From Nakamurella multipartita DSM 44233 (GTDB lineage Bacteria > Actinomycetota > Actinomycetes > Mycobacteriales > Nakamurellaceae), in NCBI RefSeq assembly GCF_000024365.1, contig NC_013235.1, positions 4,030,001 through 4,094,000 on the forward strand: 64,000 bases of DNA, in the 5' to 3' direction. Shown piece after piece: positions 17,602 through 27,064 of the stretch. Position 1 is the stretch's first letter. Every line of letters starts with the position of its first letter. A program made the position numbers and the translations under genes. The notes beneath the pieces were generated by a model. The model saw only the letters and a list, made by a program, of their open reading frames with translations. It was not told the origin of the DNA and ran no database searches.

Positions 17602-19379
17602 GCGGGTGCCCCGAACCGGATGCCGGTACGGACCAGTTCGTACCGCAGGTGCTGCGCGAATACGCCCTGCTGGCCGACGGAGAACGCGGCGCCATGCTCG
17701 GCCCCCGCGGCGACATCGTATGGATGTGCGCCCCGCGGTGGGACAGTGACGCCGTCTTCTCCGCGCTGCTCGACGGCCCTGGCGGTTACTCGATCACCCC
17801 GGTGGACCGGTTCGTCTGGGGCGGCTTCTACGAAGAGGGCAGCATGATCTGGCGCAGCCGCTGGGTCACAAATCAGGGCATCATCGAGTGCCGAGAGGCG
17901 CTCGCGTTTCCCGGTGACCCTCATCGAGTGGTGCTGCTGCGTCGCGTCCTGGCCGTCGACGGGGGCGGCCAGGTCCAAATCACGCTCGCCCCGCGGGCAG
18001 GATTCGGTCGGCACGGGCTCACCCGGCTGCACGGCGCGGACGGCACCTGGACCGGCCGGAGCGGCCCGTTGCACGTGCGATGGACCGGCGCCCCCGCCGA
18101 CACCCGACCGGTGGACCGGCGCCACGCGCTGACCGGGCAGCTGACGGTGCCCACCGGCGCACACCACGACCTCATCCTGGAGATCAGCGACCAGGCCCTC
18201 CCGGACCGGCCCCCCGCCCCCGAGGCTATGTGGGAGGCCACCGAAACCGCCTGGCACACAGCAGTTCCCGACCTCGTCAGCTGCCTCGAACCGAAGGATG
18301 CCCGCCGCTCCTACGTCGTGCTCCGCGGGTTGACCTCGGCCAGCGGCGGCATGGTGGCCGCCGCCACCACCAGCCTGCCCGAACGCGCCGAGGCCGGCCG
18401 GAACTACGACTACCGGTACGTTTGGATCCGCGACCAGTGCTACGCCGGGCAGGCCGCCGCCACGGCCGGGACGCCGCCCCTGCTCGACGACGCCGTCCGT
18501 TTCGTCAGCGCCCGGATCCTGGACCACGGGCCCGACCTGAGACCCGCCTACACCACCGGCGGCGCACCGGTGCCGGACCAGCGGACCCTGAACCTGCCCG
18601 GATACCCCGGCGGCAAGAACCTGATCGGGAACTGGGCCAACCAACAATTCCAACTCGACGCGTTCGGCGAATCGCTGCTGCTGCTCGCCGCGGCCGGCCG
18701 GGCCGACCGGCTGGACACCGACCACTGGAAAGCCGCCATCGTCGCCGCCGACGCCATCAGCGCACGGTGGACCGAACCCGACGCCGGGATCTGGGAGATC
18801 GACAACCAACCCTGGACGCACAGCCGGCTCACCTGCGCCGCCGGGCTGCGGGCCATCGCTCGGATCCCGCACGCCGGGCCCGCCGCGGTCGACTGGCTCG
18901 CCCTGGCCGACCGGATCACCGCCGACACCGCCACCAACGCGGTGCATCCCAGCGGGCGGTGGCAACGCTCCCCCCGGGACCCGGCGCTCGACGCCGCGCT
19001 GCTGCTGCCGCCGCTCCGCGGTGGCATCGACCCGGCTGATCCCCGCACCATCCGCACCCTCGACGGGTACCTGACCGACCTCACCCGCGACGGGTACGCC
19101 TATCGATTCCGGCACGACGACCGGCCCCTGGCCGACGCCGAAGGTTCCTTCACTCTGTGCGGATTCCTCGTCGCCCTGGCGCTGCACCAACAGCACCGGC
19201 CCGTCGAGGCGGCCCGCTGGTACGAACGGACCCGCGCGTGCGCCGGACCGGCCGAGCTGTACTCCGAGGAGTTCGACGTCCACCAACACCAACTGCGGGG
19301 CAACCTCCCGCAGGCCTTCGTACACGCCCTGCACCTGGAAGCCGCCGCCCGCCTGGCCGACCCGCCGGACCACCCCTGA
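17598..19379 (+). CDS. Glycoside hydrolase family 15 protein (glucoamylase/trehalase type)
   Basis: 593 residues. N-terminal beta-sandwich with REYALLADGERGAMLGPRGD and IVWMCAPRWDSDAVF, then the (alpha/alpha)6 barrel: YDYRYVWIRDQCYA, the catalytic acid in DAGIWEIDN and the base in LYSEEFDVHQHQL followed by GNLPQAFVHALH. Actinobacterial GH15 members include trehalases as well as glucoamylases; otsA a little downstream makes a trehalose link plausible. GTG 17598 overlaps the previous stop, with GGAG upstream. No signal peptide, so cytoplasmic. Confidence 0.9.
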   Translation: MSGCPEPDAGTDQFVPQVLREYALLADGERGAMLGPRGDIVWMCAPRWDSDAVFSALLDGPGGYSITPVDRFVWGGFYEEGSMIWRSRWVTNQGIIECREALAFPGDPHRVVLLRRVLAVDGGGQVQITLAPRAGFGRHGLTRLHGADGTWTGRSGPLHVRWTGAPADTRPVDRRHALTGQLTVPTGAHHDLILEISDQALPDRPPAPEAMWEATETAWHTAVPDLVSCLEPKDARRSYVVLRGLTSASGGMVAAATTSLPERAEAGRNYDYRYVWIRDQCYAGQAAATAGTPPLLDDAVRFVSARILDHGPDLRPAYTTGGAPVPDQRTLNLPGYPGGKNLIGNWANQQFQLDAFGESLLLLAAAGRADRLDTDHWKAAIVAADAISARWTEPDAGIWEIDNQPWTHSRLTCAAGLRAIARIPHAGPAAVDWLALADRITADTATNAVHPSGRWQRSPRDPALDAALLLPPLRGGIDPADPRTIRTLDGYLTDLTRDGYAYRFRHDDRPLADAEGSFTLCGFLVALALHQQHRPVEAARWYERTRACAGPAELYSEEFDVHQHQLRGNLPQAFVHALHLEAAARLADPPDHP

Positions 19380-19482
19380 CCCACCACACCACACCCGCCA
19401 GCAGACCCAGGATGACCGCTGATGTTCTCCGCGGTGGCCGGCCGAGCGGCATGACACCGATCGCCGAAGGGACCCCTGGGCC

Positions 19483-21063
19483 ATGCGCTCCTACGACGCA
19501 GTGATCATCGGGGCCGGGCCCAACGGCCTGGTCGCCGGGAATGTCCTGGCCGACGCCGGTTGGCGCGTCCTGGTCCTGGAGGCGCAGCACCGCATCGGGG
19601 GCGCCGTGGCCAGCGACAGCGACGTGCAGGACGGGTACATCCACGACACCTTCAGCTCGTTCTATCCGCTGGCGGCCGCCTCACCGGTGCTCACCGCGAT
19701 GAACCTGGACCGGTTCGGGTTGACCTGGTCCCATGCCCCGGCCGTCGTGGGCAGCCCCGACCGCAACGGCGGGTGGGCCCTGATCCACCACGACCCACGG
19801 GACACCGCCGAAGGCCTGGAACGACTGCACGCCGGCGACGGCGACGCGTGGGAGCGGATGTACACCGACTGGACCCACATCGGGGGCGCCCTCGTCGACG
19901 CGCTGCTCTCCCCGTTCCCTCCGCTTCGGGCCGGCCTTCGTGCCGCCTTCAAACTCCGCAAAGTTGGTTCACTGTCGTTCATCCGGATGCTGCTCGAACC
20001 CTCTCGCACCCTCGCCGGTACCCGGCTACGCGGAACGGCGGCCCAACTACTGATCGCCGGGAACGCCGCCCACGCCGACATCCCCCCGGACGCCGCCGGC
20101 TCCGGCCTGTTCGGGTGGCTCCTGGCGATGCTCGCCCAGGACGTCGGGTTCCCCGTCGCTCAGGGCGGCGCCGCCCACCTCGCCGCCGCCCTGGGCGCCC
20201 GCTTCACCGGTCTGGGTGGGGACATCCGCTGCAATGCAGAAGTTACCCGGATCGAGGTGGACCACGGCCGCGCCGTCGGAGTGCGGCTCACCGACGGCGA
20301 AATCATCCCCGTGCGCCGAGCGGTGATCGCCGATGTATCCGCTCCCGCGTTATACGGCCAACTGGTCGGTTGGGAGCAGCTGCCCGCCCGGGTTCATCGG
20401 CAGATGCGGTCCTTCCAATGGGACCCCGGCACCGTCAAGGTCGACTGGGCCCTCAACGGCCCCGTCCCCTGGCACGACTCACCACCAACCGCCCCGGGCA
20501 CCGTGCACCTCACCGGATCCATCGACGACCTGAGCCAATGGATGACCCATATCAACTCCGGCCTCGTCCCCGCCGACCCGTTCCTGCTGATCGGGCAGAT
20601 GACCACCGCCGACCCGACCCGCTCACCACCCGGCACCGAGGCACTCTGGGCATACACCCACGTCCCCCAGCACGTCCGCGGTGACGCCGGCGGGCAGCAC
20701 ATCACCGGCCACTGGAGCCACACCGACGCCCAACGAATAGCCGACCGCATGCAAGGGAAGATCGAGCGCGCCGCACCCGGATTCACCGACCGCATCCTGG
20801 CCCGCCGGATCCTCACCCCACCCGACCTGTACAACCGCGACGCCAACCTCGTCGGCGGCGCCCTCAACGCAGGCACCGCCGCACTCCACCAACAACTCAT
20901 CTTCCGGCCCATCCCCGGCCTCGGCCGGGCCGGAACCCCCATCCGCGGGCTCTATCTCGGCTCCGCCGCCGCACACCCCGGCGGCGGAGTGCACGGCGCC
21001 TGCGGCGCCAACGCCGCCCGAGCCGCGCTCGCCCACGACCGGCTCCACCCACTCACCAGGTGA
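19483..21063 (+). CDS. Phytoene-desaturase/PYROXD2-like FAD oxidoreductase
   Basis: 526 residues. Seen: N-terminal FAD site DAVIIGAGPNGLVAGNVLADAGW, VLVLEAQHRIGGAVAS, and the C-terminal flavin motif GLYLGSAAAHPGGGVHGACGANAA. This group (NAD(P)/FAD-dependent, CrtI-like) is widespread in actinobacteria with mostly unknown substrates; no carotenoid genes are nearby. It is separated from the GH15 gene by about 100 bp, so co-transcription is possible. The last ~130 codons are duplicated near-identically at 37087-37474. Confidence 0.88.
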   Translation: MRSYDAVIIGAGPNGLVAGNVLADAGWRVLVLEAQHRIGGAVASDSDVQDGYIHDTFSSFYPLAAASPVLTAMNLDRFGLTWSHAPAVVGSPDRNGGWALIHHDPRDTAEGLERLHAGDGDAWERMYTDWTHIGGALVDALLSPFPPLRAGLRAAFKLRKVGSLSFIRMLLEPSRTLAGTRLRGTAAQLLIAGNAAHADIPPDAAGSGLFGWLLAMLAQDVGFPVAQGGAAHLAAALGARFTGLGGDIRCNAEVTRIEVDHGRAVGVRLTDGEIIPVRRAVIADVSAPALYGQLVGWEQLPARVHRQMRSFQWDPGTVKVDWALNGPVPWHDSPPTAPGTVHLTGSIDDLSQWMTHINSGLVPADPFLLIGQMTTADPTRSPPGTEALWAYTHVPQHVRGDAGGQHITGHWSHTDAQRIADRMQGKIERAAPGFTDRILARRILTPPDLYNRDANLVGGALNAGTAALHQQLIFRPIPGLGRAGTPIRGLYLGSAAAHPGGGVHGACGANAARAALAHDRLHPLTR

Positions 21064-21079
21064 CGATTCAGCGCCTCCC
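20670..21079 (+). repeat. Source copy of a ~400-bp duplicated segment
   Basis: The 3' part of the CrtI-like gene plus about 16 bp after its stop (TGACGATTCAGCGCCTCCC) matches 37086-37490 almost base for base. The second copy differs by a 12-bp loss near its left end and a few substitutions. Weaker similarity resumes farther out (around 21214-21240 and 37545-37570, CAATCCCGGCCGTTCA). Confidence 0.88.
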
Positions 21080-21475
21080 GCATCACCCGGGCCGAGGGAC
21101 TTGCGTCCTCAGCAGCTCCCGCATCCCGGAAAGCGGCTCGACCACTCAAAACCATCAGATCGCCCACCCAGACTGGATCAGTCCAATCCCGCGGGTTACG
21201 GGCACGGAGTTGATCGGCAATCCCGGCCGTTCAGTGAACAACGGCCGATCCCCGGTCAAACCCCGGGCCGGTGGATCGCCCTACTCGACCGCAACCGCCG
21301 AGAGCCTCGGCCAAGCCGGCCTTGCCGCCCACCACTTCCCCACGCGCACCGCAAGCATTAACATCGGTTAAAGGTCTGGATCCTGGGAACAAGTTAGTGA
21401 GCTTCGGCGACCCGCCAGTCCCCTACGGCGCAGCGGCTTCGCCGGATTCCGGACGGTTCCTCGAAGGAGCAACGC
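21064..21475. other. Intergenic region upstream of otsA
   Basis: About 410 bp, no gene seen. It shares short blocks with the region after the duplicated fragment (37475-37570). The last bases contain the otsA ribosome-binding site AAGGAG. I see no clear promoter. Confidence 0.45.
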
Positions 21476-23416
21476 GTGCACGTCCTAGAGCGAATCGAAA
21501 GCGTCGCACGGTCCGATCACGTCTACCGGGGCAGGTGGGCGCCTCATCCCGGCGCGGCGCCCAGGGCGGTGACTATTACTTTGGACGGACGACCGTGGGT
21601 GATCTATCACGATCAATCCGGCGGCGGATGGGTTGCGGCGCTGACTGATTCGAGTGGCGCGCCCGATCCGGACAGCGCGCTGTGGCTGCCGTTCGTCGAG
21701 GGCGAGGCCGAGATCCCGCTGACCTGGTGGCGACATCTGCACCAGGGCACCCGAGCGCTGCCGGCCATGTGGAACCGGCAACCGCCTCCGGCGGCTGCGC
21801 CACCACCGACCTTGGCATCAGCGATTCCGCCACCGCGCCAGACCGCCGGCGGCGGTGAGCAGCCCGGGCGGACGCCGGGTGACTTGGTCATCGTGGCGAA
21901 CCGGCTGCCGGTGCACTGCGCAGATCCCGGGTCCGGACCGGTTCGCTGGCATCCCAGCCCGGGAGGTCTGGCCAGCGCGCTGCGATCGGTCGTGCAGGAT
22001 CCCCGCATGGTCTGGGTCGGGTGGACAGGGCGGGCCGGACCCGTTCGATCCCCGCTGCCCGTCGATGGCGTGACGCTGGCCGCGGTGCCGTTGGACAGCG
22101 TGGACGTGCAGGACTACTATAACGGGTTCAGCAATGGCACCCTCTGGCCCCTCTACCACGACATCGCCGCCCGACCCGACTACGATGACCGCTGGTGGAG
22201 CCGCTATGCCGCCGTGAATGAGCGGTTCGCCTCGGCTACCTCCGAGTGCGCCGCCCCGCACGCCACCGTCTGGATCCACGACTATCACCTGCAACTCGTG
22301 CCCGCTCTGCTCCGGGCACGGCGCCCGGACCTGACGATCGGCTTCTTCAGCCACATTCCCTTCCCACCGCGTGACCTGTTCGCCCAACTGCCGTGGCGGG
22401 AAGAGATTCTTCAGGGCATCCTGGGCGCCGATCTGGTCGGCTTCCAACGGCACTGTGACGTGGAGAAATTCATACGGAGCTGTTGGGACTTCTCCTGCCG
22501 GACTATTAGCGTGCTGCCCACGGTCAGCGGCCAGACCCGGACGCTGCGCTTCATCGATGCCGACGCCGGATCGGGTGAGAGCGTCTCGACCGAGGTACGA
22601 GTCGGTGCCTTCCCCATCTCCATCGACTTTGCGCTGTTCGGCCGGCGCAGCCAGCAGCGTGAGACACGGACCCGAGCCCAGCGGACTCGGGACTTGTTGG
22701 GGTCTCCGACGACCGTCCTGCTGGGCGTGGACCGCCTGGACTACACGAAGGGAATCCTGCACCGGTTAAAGGCATTCGAGGAGCTACTGGCCTGCGGCGA
22801 CCTCGATCCGGACCGCACGGTGCTGGTGCAGGTCGCCGTTCCGAGCCGCGACCGTATCCCCGACTACCGAACGCACGCCGAGCAGGTCGCCGCCATGGTG
22901 GGCCGCATCAACGGCACCCACGCGACGGCCGGACACCCGGTCGTCCACTACACCCAGCGGCAGCATTCCCCCGCCGAGCTGACCGCCCTGTACCTGGCCG
23001 CCGACGTCCTCCTGGTCACCTCACTGCGAGACGGAATGAACCTGGTGGCCAAGGAATATGTCGCCAGTCGCCACGACGAGCAAGGGGCCCTGGTGCTCTC
23101 CGAATTCGCCGGTGCTGCCGACGAACTCACCGCCGCCTACCTGGTCAATCCGCACGACCTGCAGGATCTGCGCCGGACCATCCATCAGGCCGCGACCAGT
23201 TCGGTCGCGGAACGGCGTCGCCGCATGCGGATCCTGCGGCAGCAGGTCCGCAGCCACACCGCCCACGACTGGGCGACTGAATTCTTGGACACACTGCGCA
23301 GTGTCCGTGGCTCGACCTGCAGCTCCAGCGGGCGCGGCCAACCCCCATCGAACGCCGTTCCCTCGAGCGGCTCTTTGCCGACGGGCAGCTGCCCCGCCGC
23401 ATCGGTCACAATCTGA
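21476..23416 (+). CDS. otsA: Trehalose-6-phosphate synthase with N-terminal extension
   Basis: Makes trehalose 6-phosphate from a nucleotide-sugar and glucose 6-phosphate. 646 residues: the GT20 domain starts only near residue 137 ([10 protein letters not shown]) and runs through [40 protein letters not shown] and [16 protein letters not shown]. The ~135-residue N-terminal part (with [16 protein letters not shown] and a Pro/Ala-rich linker) is not part of standard OtsA and I do not recognise it. A ~35-residue Ser/Pro tail follows the catalytic domain. GTG 21476 is preceded by AAGGAG at 8 nt. No OtsB phosphatase is visible nearby. Confidence 0.92.
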   Translation: MHVLERIESVARSDHVYRGRWAPHPGAAPRAVTITLDGRPWVIYHDQSGGGWVAALTDSSGAPDPDSALWLPFVEGEAEIPLTWWRHLHQGTRALPAMWNRQPPPAAAPPPTLASAIPPPRQTAGGGEQPGRTPGDLVIVANRLPVHCADPGSGPVRWHPSPGGLASALRSVVQDPRMVWVGWTGRAGPVRSPLPVDGVTLAAVPLDSVDVQDYYNGFSNGTLWPLYHDIAARPDYDDRWWSRYAAVNERFASATSECAAPHATVWIHDYHLQLVPALLRARRPDLTIGFFSHIPFPPRDLFAQLPWREEILQGILGADLVGFQRHCDVEKFIRSCWDFSCRTISVLPTVSGQTRTLRFIDADAGSGESVSTEVRVGAFPISIDFALFGRRSQQRETRTRAQRTRDLLGSPTTVLLGVDRLDYTKGILHRLKAFEELLACGDLDPDRTVLVQVAVPSRDRIPDYRTHAEQVAAMVGRINGTHATAGHPVVHYTQRQHSPAELTALYLAADVLLVTSLRDGMNLVAKEYVASRHDEQGALVLSEFAGAADELTAAYLVNPHDLQDLRRTIHQAATSSVAERRRRMRILRQQVRSHTAHDWATEFLDTLRSVRGSTCSSSGRGQPPSNAVPSSGSLPTGSCPAASVTI

Positions 23417-23765
23417 GTCGCGCCCGAATCTCACGCCGGCACCGTCGATCAGCCCATCTCCGGGCGACAGATACCGATGCTACCCGCACGTGAATCGACA
23501 ATCCGCCTCACCGCCGTTGGCCGCGATGGTCGCACCGTCAGTCCCGTCGCATCCAGCCGGTAGGAAATCTGCACGTCCAACCCGAGCCCAAACCCCGGCG
23601 CGGGGTACAACCGCCCCTGACGATGTCCTCAGGCGTGGTCCACCGGCCGCCGGAATCGCCACCGCAGCAACCCCGTGGATGGCGTTGTGCTTGTCCGGCT
23701 CGGTCAGCGGCAGTTGATGACCACGCCGTCGAACCGGTACCGCCCGTCGGTCAGCCGGCCCAGCC

Positions 23766-25219
23766 GGTCAAGCCCAGCTGAGTGGTGTACGTGACGAGGT
23801 CCGGCCGCCGGTGATCTTCGTTGGTCAGGCGGCGGTGGTGATCGCGGGCGTGGTGCTGGTGTCCTCCTTCGCGTCGGGTCCGTTGGCGGTCTGGGAGCGG
23901 GCCAGGACGTCGATGCCAAGGTAGCGGCGGCCCTCGGTCCATTCGTCGTGCTGTTCGGCCAGGACGGCGCCGACGAGGCGGATCAGAGCGCCCCGGTCGG
24001 GGAAGATCCCGACGACGTCGGTCCGGCGGCGGATCTCTTTGTTGAGCCGTTCCTGAGGATTGTTGGACCAGATCTGCCGCCAGATCTCCTTCGGGAACGG
24101 GGTGAACGCGAGCAGGTCGGCCCGGGCCTGGTCGAGGTGATCGGCGACCGCGGGCAGCTTCTCGGCGAGCGTGTCGATCACCCGGTCGAACTGGGCAGCC
24201 ACGGCTTTCGCGTCGACCTGGTCGTAGATCGAGTGCAGCATGGTCCGCACCCACGGCCAGCTGCTCTTCGGGGTGATCGACATCAGGTTCACCGCGTAAT
24301 GCGTGCGGCATCGCTGCCACGAGGCACCCGGCAGGGTCGCGCCGATCGCGGCGACCAGGCCGCTGTGCGCGTCGCTGGTGACCAGCCGGACCCCGGACAA
24401 GCGCCGGGCGACCAGGCCACGCAGGAACGCCAACCAGCCGGCGCCGTCCTCGCGGCTGGTCACGTCCAGGCCCAGGATCTCGCGATGCCCGTCACCGTTG
24501 ACCCCGGTCGCGAGCAGGGCGTGGACCTGCACGACCCGGCCGCCCTCGCGGACCTTCCAGGACCAGCGCGTCGGCCGCGAGGAACGTGTACGGGCCCTGG
24601 TCCAGCGGCCGGGTGCGGAACGCCTCGACCTGCTCGTCCAGGTCGCGGGCCATCACCGACACCTGCGACTTGGACAGCGACGTCACGCCCAGCGCCTGGA
24701 CCAGCTTCTCCACCCGCCGGGTCGAGACCCCGAGCAGGTACGAGGTCGCGACGACGGAGACCAGGGCGCGTTCGGCGCGGGTCCGCCGTTCCAGCAGCCA
24801 GTCCGGGAAGTACGACCCGGACCGCAGTTTCGGCACCGCGACGTCCAGGGTGCCGACCCGGGTGTCGAAGTCCCGGTGCCGGTACCCGTTGCGGGAGTTC
24901 ACCCGGTCCGGGCTGCGTTCTCCGTAGCCGGCGCCGCACAGGGCGTCGGCCTCGGCGCCCATCAGCGTCTGAATGAACGTGGACAGCATCGAGCGGAGCA
25001 GGTCCGGGCTCGCCGACGCGAGCATGTCGCCGACCATGGTCGTGGGGTCGTTAGGCTGCGCAGTGGTCATCGCGTGATGTCTCCTTCGACAGACTGTGAG
25101 AGGTCCTTCGAAGCCTCACGCGGTGGCCGTCCTCGTCCCGGGACCGACACGCCCCGACCTGCCTGGTCAGGGGGTCAAGGTCGATCAGTGGTCGTACACC
25201 ACTCTGGTGGACTCAACTG
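23766..25219 (-). mobile_element. IS256-family insertion sequence, copy 2
   Basis: 1454 bp, the same length as copy 1 and nearly identical, in opposite orientation. Flanked by its own perfect 7-bp direct repeat CCCAGCC (23759-23765 and 25220-25226), different from that of copy 1, so the two inserted independently rather than as the arms of one composite transposon. It interrupts the aldose 1-epimerase relic. Confidence 0.92.
23825..25070 (-). pseudogene. IS256-family transposase, same frameshift as copy 1
   Basis: Same two-frame protein as in copy 1, with the catalytic Asp residues in AADALV and TSDAHSG and the Glu in NPQERLNKE. The extra base lies at about 24554-24558 (complement of tggaagg), identical to copy 1. 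Visible differences between copies are few, for example Thr-Pro in place of Thr-Ala in the LLAFT(P/A)FPKE segment. Confidence 0.88.
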
Positions 25220-25429
25220 CCCAGCCACGGTATCAACGGACACTCCCGGGCGTCCGCACATCACCGACGGCGGGTCCTTCAGCACGTCTCTGCGTCCCAT
25301 CCCGGGGGGGATTCCTTGACCATCGCCAGACACCGGCCCCGCGTTGGTGGGCCACCAGTGAGTGCTGGACAACGCCAGTCATACGGGAATTGTCACGCCC
25401 CCCTTCCGGTCAAGCAAGGTCTGCACTTC

Positions 25430-26190
25430 TCCTACAAAGACCGGTTGCCCGCTAGGGTCGCGGGGATTCATCGGCGGTATCGCACCGATCATCGTTGCGC
25501 TGGTCGCTTGGTTCGCGACGGTGCCGCAGAGGCCGGTCGCCGCCGTCATGATCGTTCGGGGCGGAGTCCTGATCTGCGATGGCGTTTCGAACTGGCTGAG
25601 CCGGTCGCAGCCCAGAACGGTCTCGTTCCGGTCATCGTCGGCTTGGCTGCATGTGCGGTCGAGTATGTCGCTGCGAACACTGTGCCGGCCCCGCACGGTG
25701 CCCGCCATCGCAATCGTTCTCCGGCCAGCAGCCCCTCGGAGCAGCACGCCATCGGCAACGGGCCGAGATCGCGATCGGCGCCCTGCTCGACGGGATCCCG
25801 GTCCTTGCTGTTGGTGGGTCAATCCCTGCTGGGCGGAGGTAGTGTCGCAATCCCGTGCTCGCCGAGGTCTTCATTTCCAACGTCCTCAAAGGACAGTCGG
25901 GGTGTGGACGGGACGCAGTAAGCCTGCCACCGTTTGGGCTATATCTTCTTGGTCTGCGCAGCATCGCCTTGCTCAGCGGATTTGCCGACCCACGGGGGCC
26001 CTGACGCTCAGCAGCGCCCGACCGGCCACGATCATGGGCATTGCCGCAGTGATTGTCGGAGCAATCCTGGCCATGCTCCACGGACACCCTGATGCCCGAA
26101 GCGGTCGAAGGCATCCACGCCTCGACGGGGCTGATCACCCAGGCTGGCCTTTTGGTCGCCTTCAGCATTGAACGGGACTCGGCGGGTAGC
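25430..26190 (+). pseudogene. ZIP-family metal transporter relic
   Basis: Pieces of a ZIP permease are readable in changing frames along the plus strand: IVALVAWFATVPQRPVAAVM, then VIVGLAACAVEYVAAN, then AIGALLDGIPVLAV (the metal-site helix with the LLDGIPE-type motif, Glu lost), VLAEVFISNVLKG, IAAVIVGAILAML and TLMPEAVEGIHASTGLIT. Order and spacing match a ~245-residue ZIP protein. Several frameshifts and lost residues make it non-functional. Confidence 0.65.
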
Positions 26191-26278
26191 CGCCGATCCC
26201 GGCCACCCAGAGGGACCGGCCCGTGAACTCGGCGGGTCGGTCTCTACCGGGCGCGGGGTCTGGGTCGCCGCGGAAACG

Positions 26279-26767
26279 TCAGCTGGTCCAGCCGAGCGCC
26301 CACAGCTCACTCGGACTCGGTTCACCGCCGGCGGCCGCGAAGTGGGCCAACGCCCTGCCCAGCGCCCGCCGATGAGTCGTCGGCATCCGGAGCAGGATCT
26401 GCTCGATCGCGGCGCGCCGACGGCCGATGATGCGATCGATCAACTCCCGCCCCTCCGGCGTCAGGTCCAGCAGCAGGTGCCGGCGGTCGTCCGGGTTGTC
26501 CCGGCGGTCCAGCAGTCCGGAGGCGACGAGCCGGTCGCAGGCGCGGGTCGCATTGGACGGATGCACCCCCATGTCCTCGGCCAGTGCGGTCAGATGCATC
26601 GGACCGCGAGTGGCCAGGATCATCAACGCGCGCAGCTGCGTCACTGAGACGACGTCCTCGAGGTCGGCCAGTGACCGGGCGGCCACTCCCACCAGGGTTC
26701 TGGATCCGGCGAGCACGGCATCGACGTCCGCATCGAAGGTGGGGTCGGTGGAACGCCGGACTGCCAT
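26279..26767 (-). CDS. MarR-family transcriptional regulator, paralogue 2
   Basis: 162 residues, close paralogue of the regulator at 15589-16158. Shared blocks: [41 protein letters not shown] and a similar tail with [22 protein letters not shown] 26767 is chosen because homology begins just after it; the frame stays open upstream over the operator and the divergent oxidase gene. It is divergent from the cytochrome oxidase gene across about 300 bp containing the same three-half-site operator, which suggests that it controls itself and that gene. Confidence 0.9.
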   Translation of the reverse strand: MAVRRSTDPTFDADVDAVLAGSRTLVGVAARSLADLEDVVSVTQLRALMILATRGPMHLTALAEDMGVHPSNATRACDRLVASGLLDRRDNPDDRRHLLLDLTPEGRELIDRIIGRRRAAIEQILLRMPTTHRRALGRALAHFAAAGGEPSPSELWALGWTS

Positions 26768-26789
26768 AACCCAATCGTATCGGCGATAC

Positions 26790-26811
26790 TTGCGTATTCG
26801 CAAGCCTTGCG
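26790..26811. promoter_or_regulatory. Putative MarR operator, identical architecture to 15554-15575
   Basis: TTGCG-N4-CGCAA-N3-TTGCG; here the half-sites extend to CTTGCG/CGCAAG. It starts 23 bp upstream of the second marR gene. Shared spacing with the first site is the main evidence. Confidence 0.65.
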
Positions 26812-27064
26812 GTACACCGGTGCTACAGCCCTCATGACGTTGTCTCGTCAGGTACTTCGGAGGTGGCTGCCAATGGCCGACACGGTGGCCGATGTCCTGC
26901 CGGCCCCTCTGCCGGAGTGGGTCGTGACCCCCCGTGCGCGCCGGTGCCTTGATCCTCGAGGCCACCCGGGCACGGCACGACGCTTCGCGCCGCCGACCAG
27001 CAGCACCGTCGCTGGCCACCGGGGCGGCCCCGATGAGTCGAACCTTCCTGGCGGGGAGATCAGC

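Larger units (their letters stand above)
23460..25310 (-). pseudogene. Aldose 1-epimerase relic split by IS256 copy 2
   Basis: Across the IS, with one copy of the duplicated target removed, the minus strand reads PLIPWLGRLTDGRYRFDGV, the typical mutarotase block. Next, in another frame, comes LPLTEPDKHNAIHG, another hallmark, and farther on GLDVQISYRLDATGLTV. Stops and frameshifts are present even without the IS. The part upstream of the IS (beyond about 25230) is only weakly recognisable. It was a galactose-mutarotase-like gene, dead before or after insertion. Confidence 0.7.

Noticed and set aside
6837..25219. Composite transposon made of two IS256 copies
   Set aside because: Each copy has its own matching 7-bp duplication and the two outer flanks differ.
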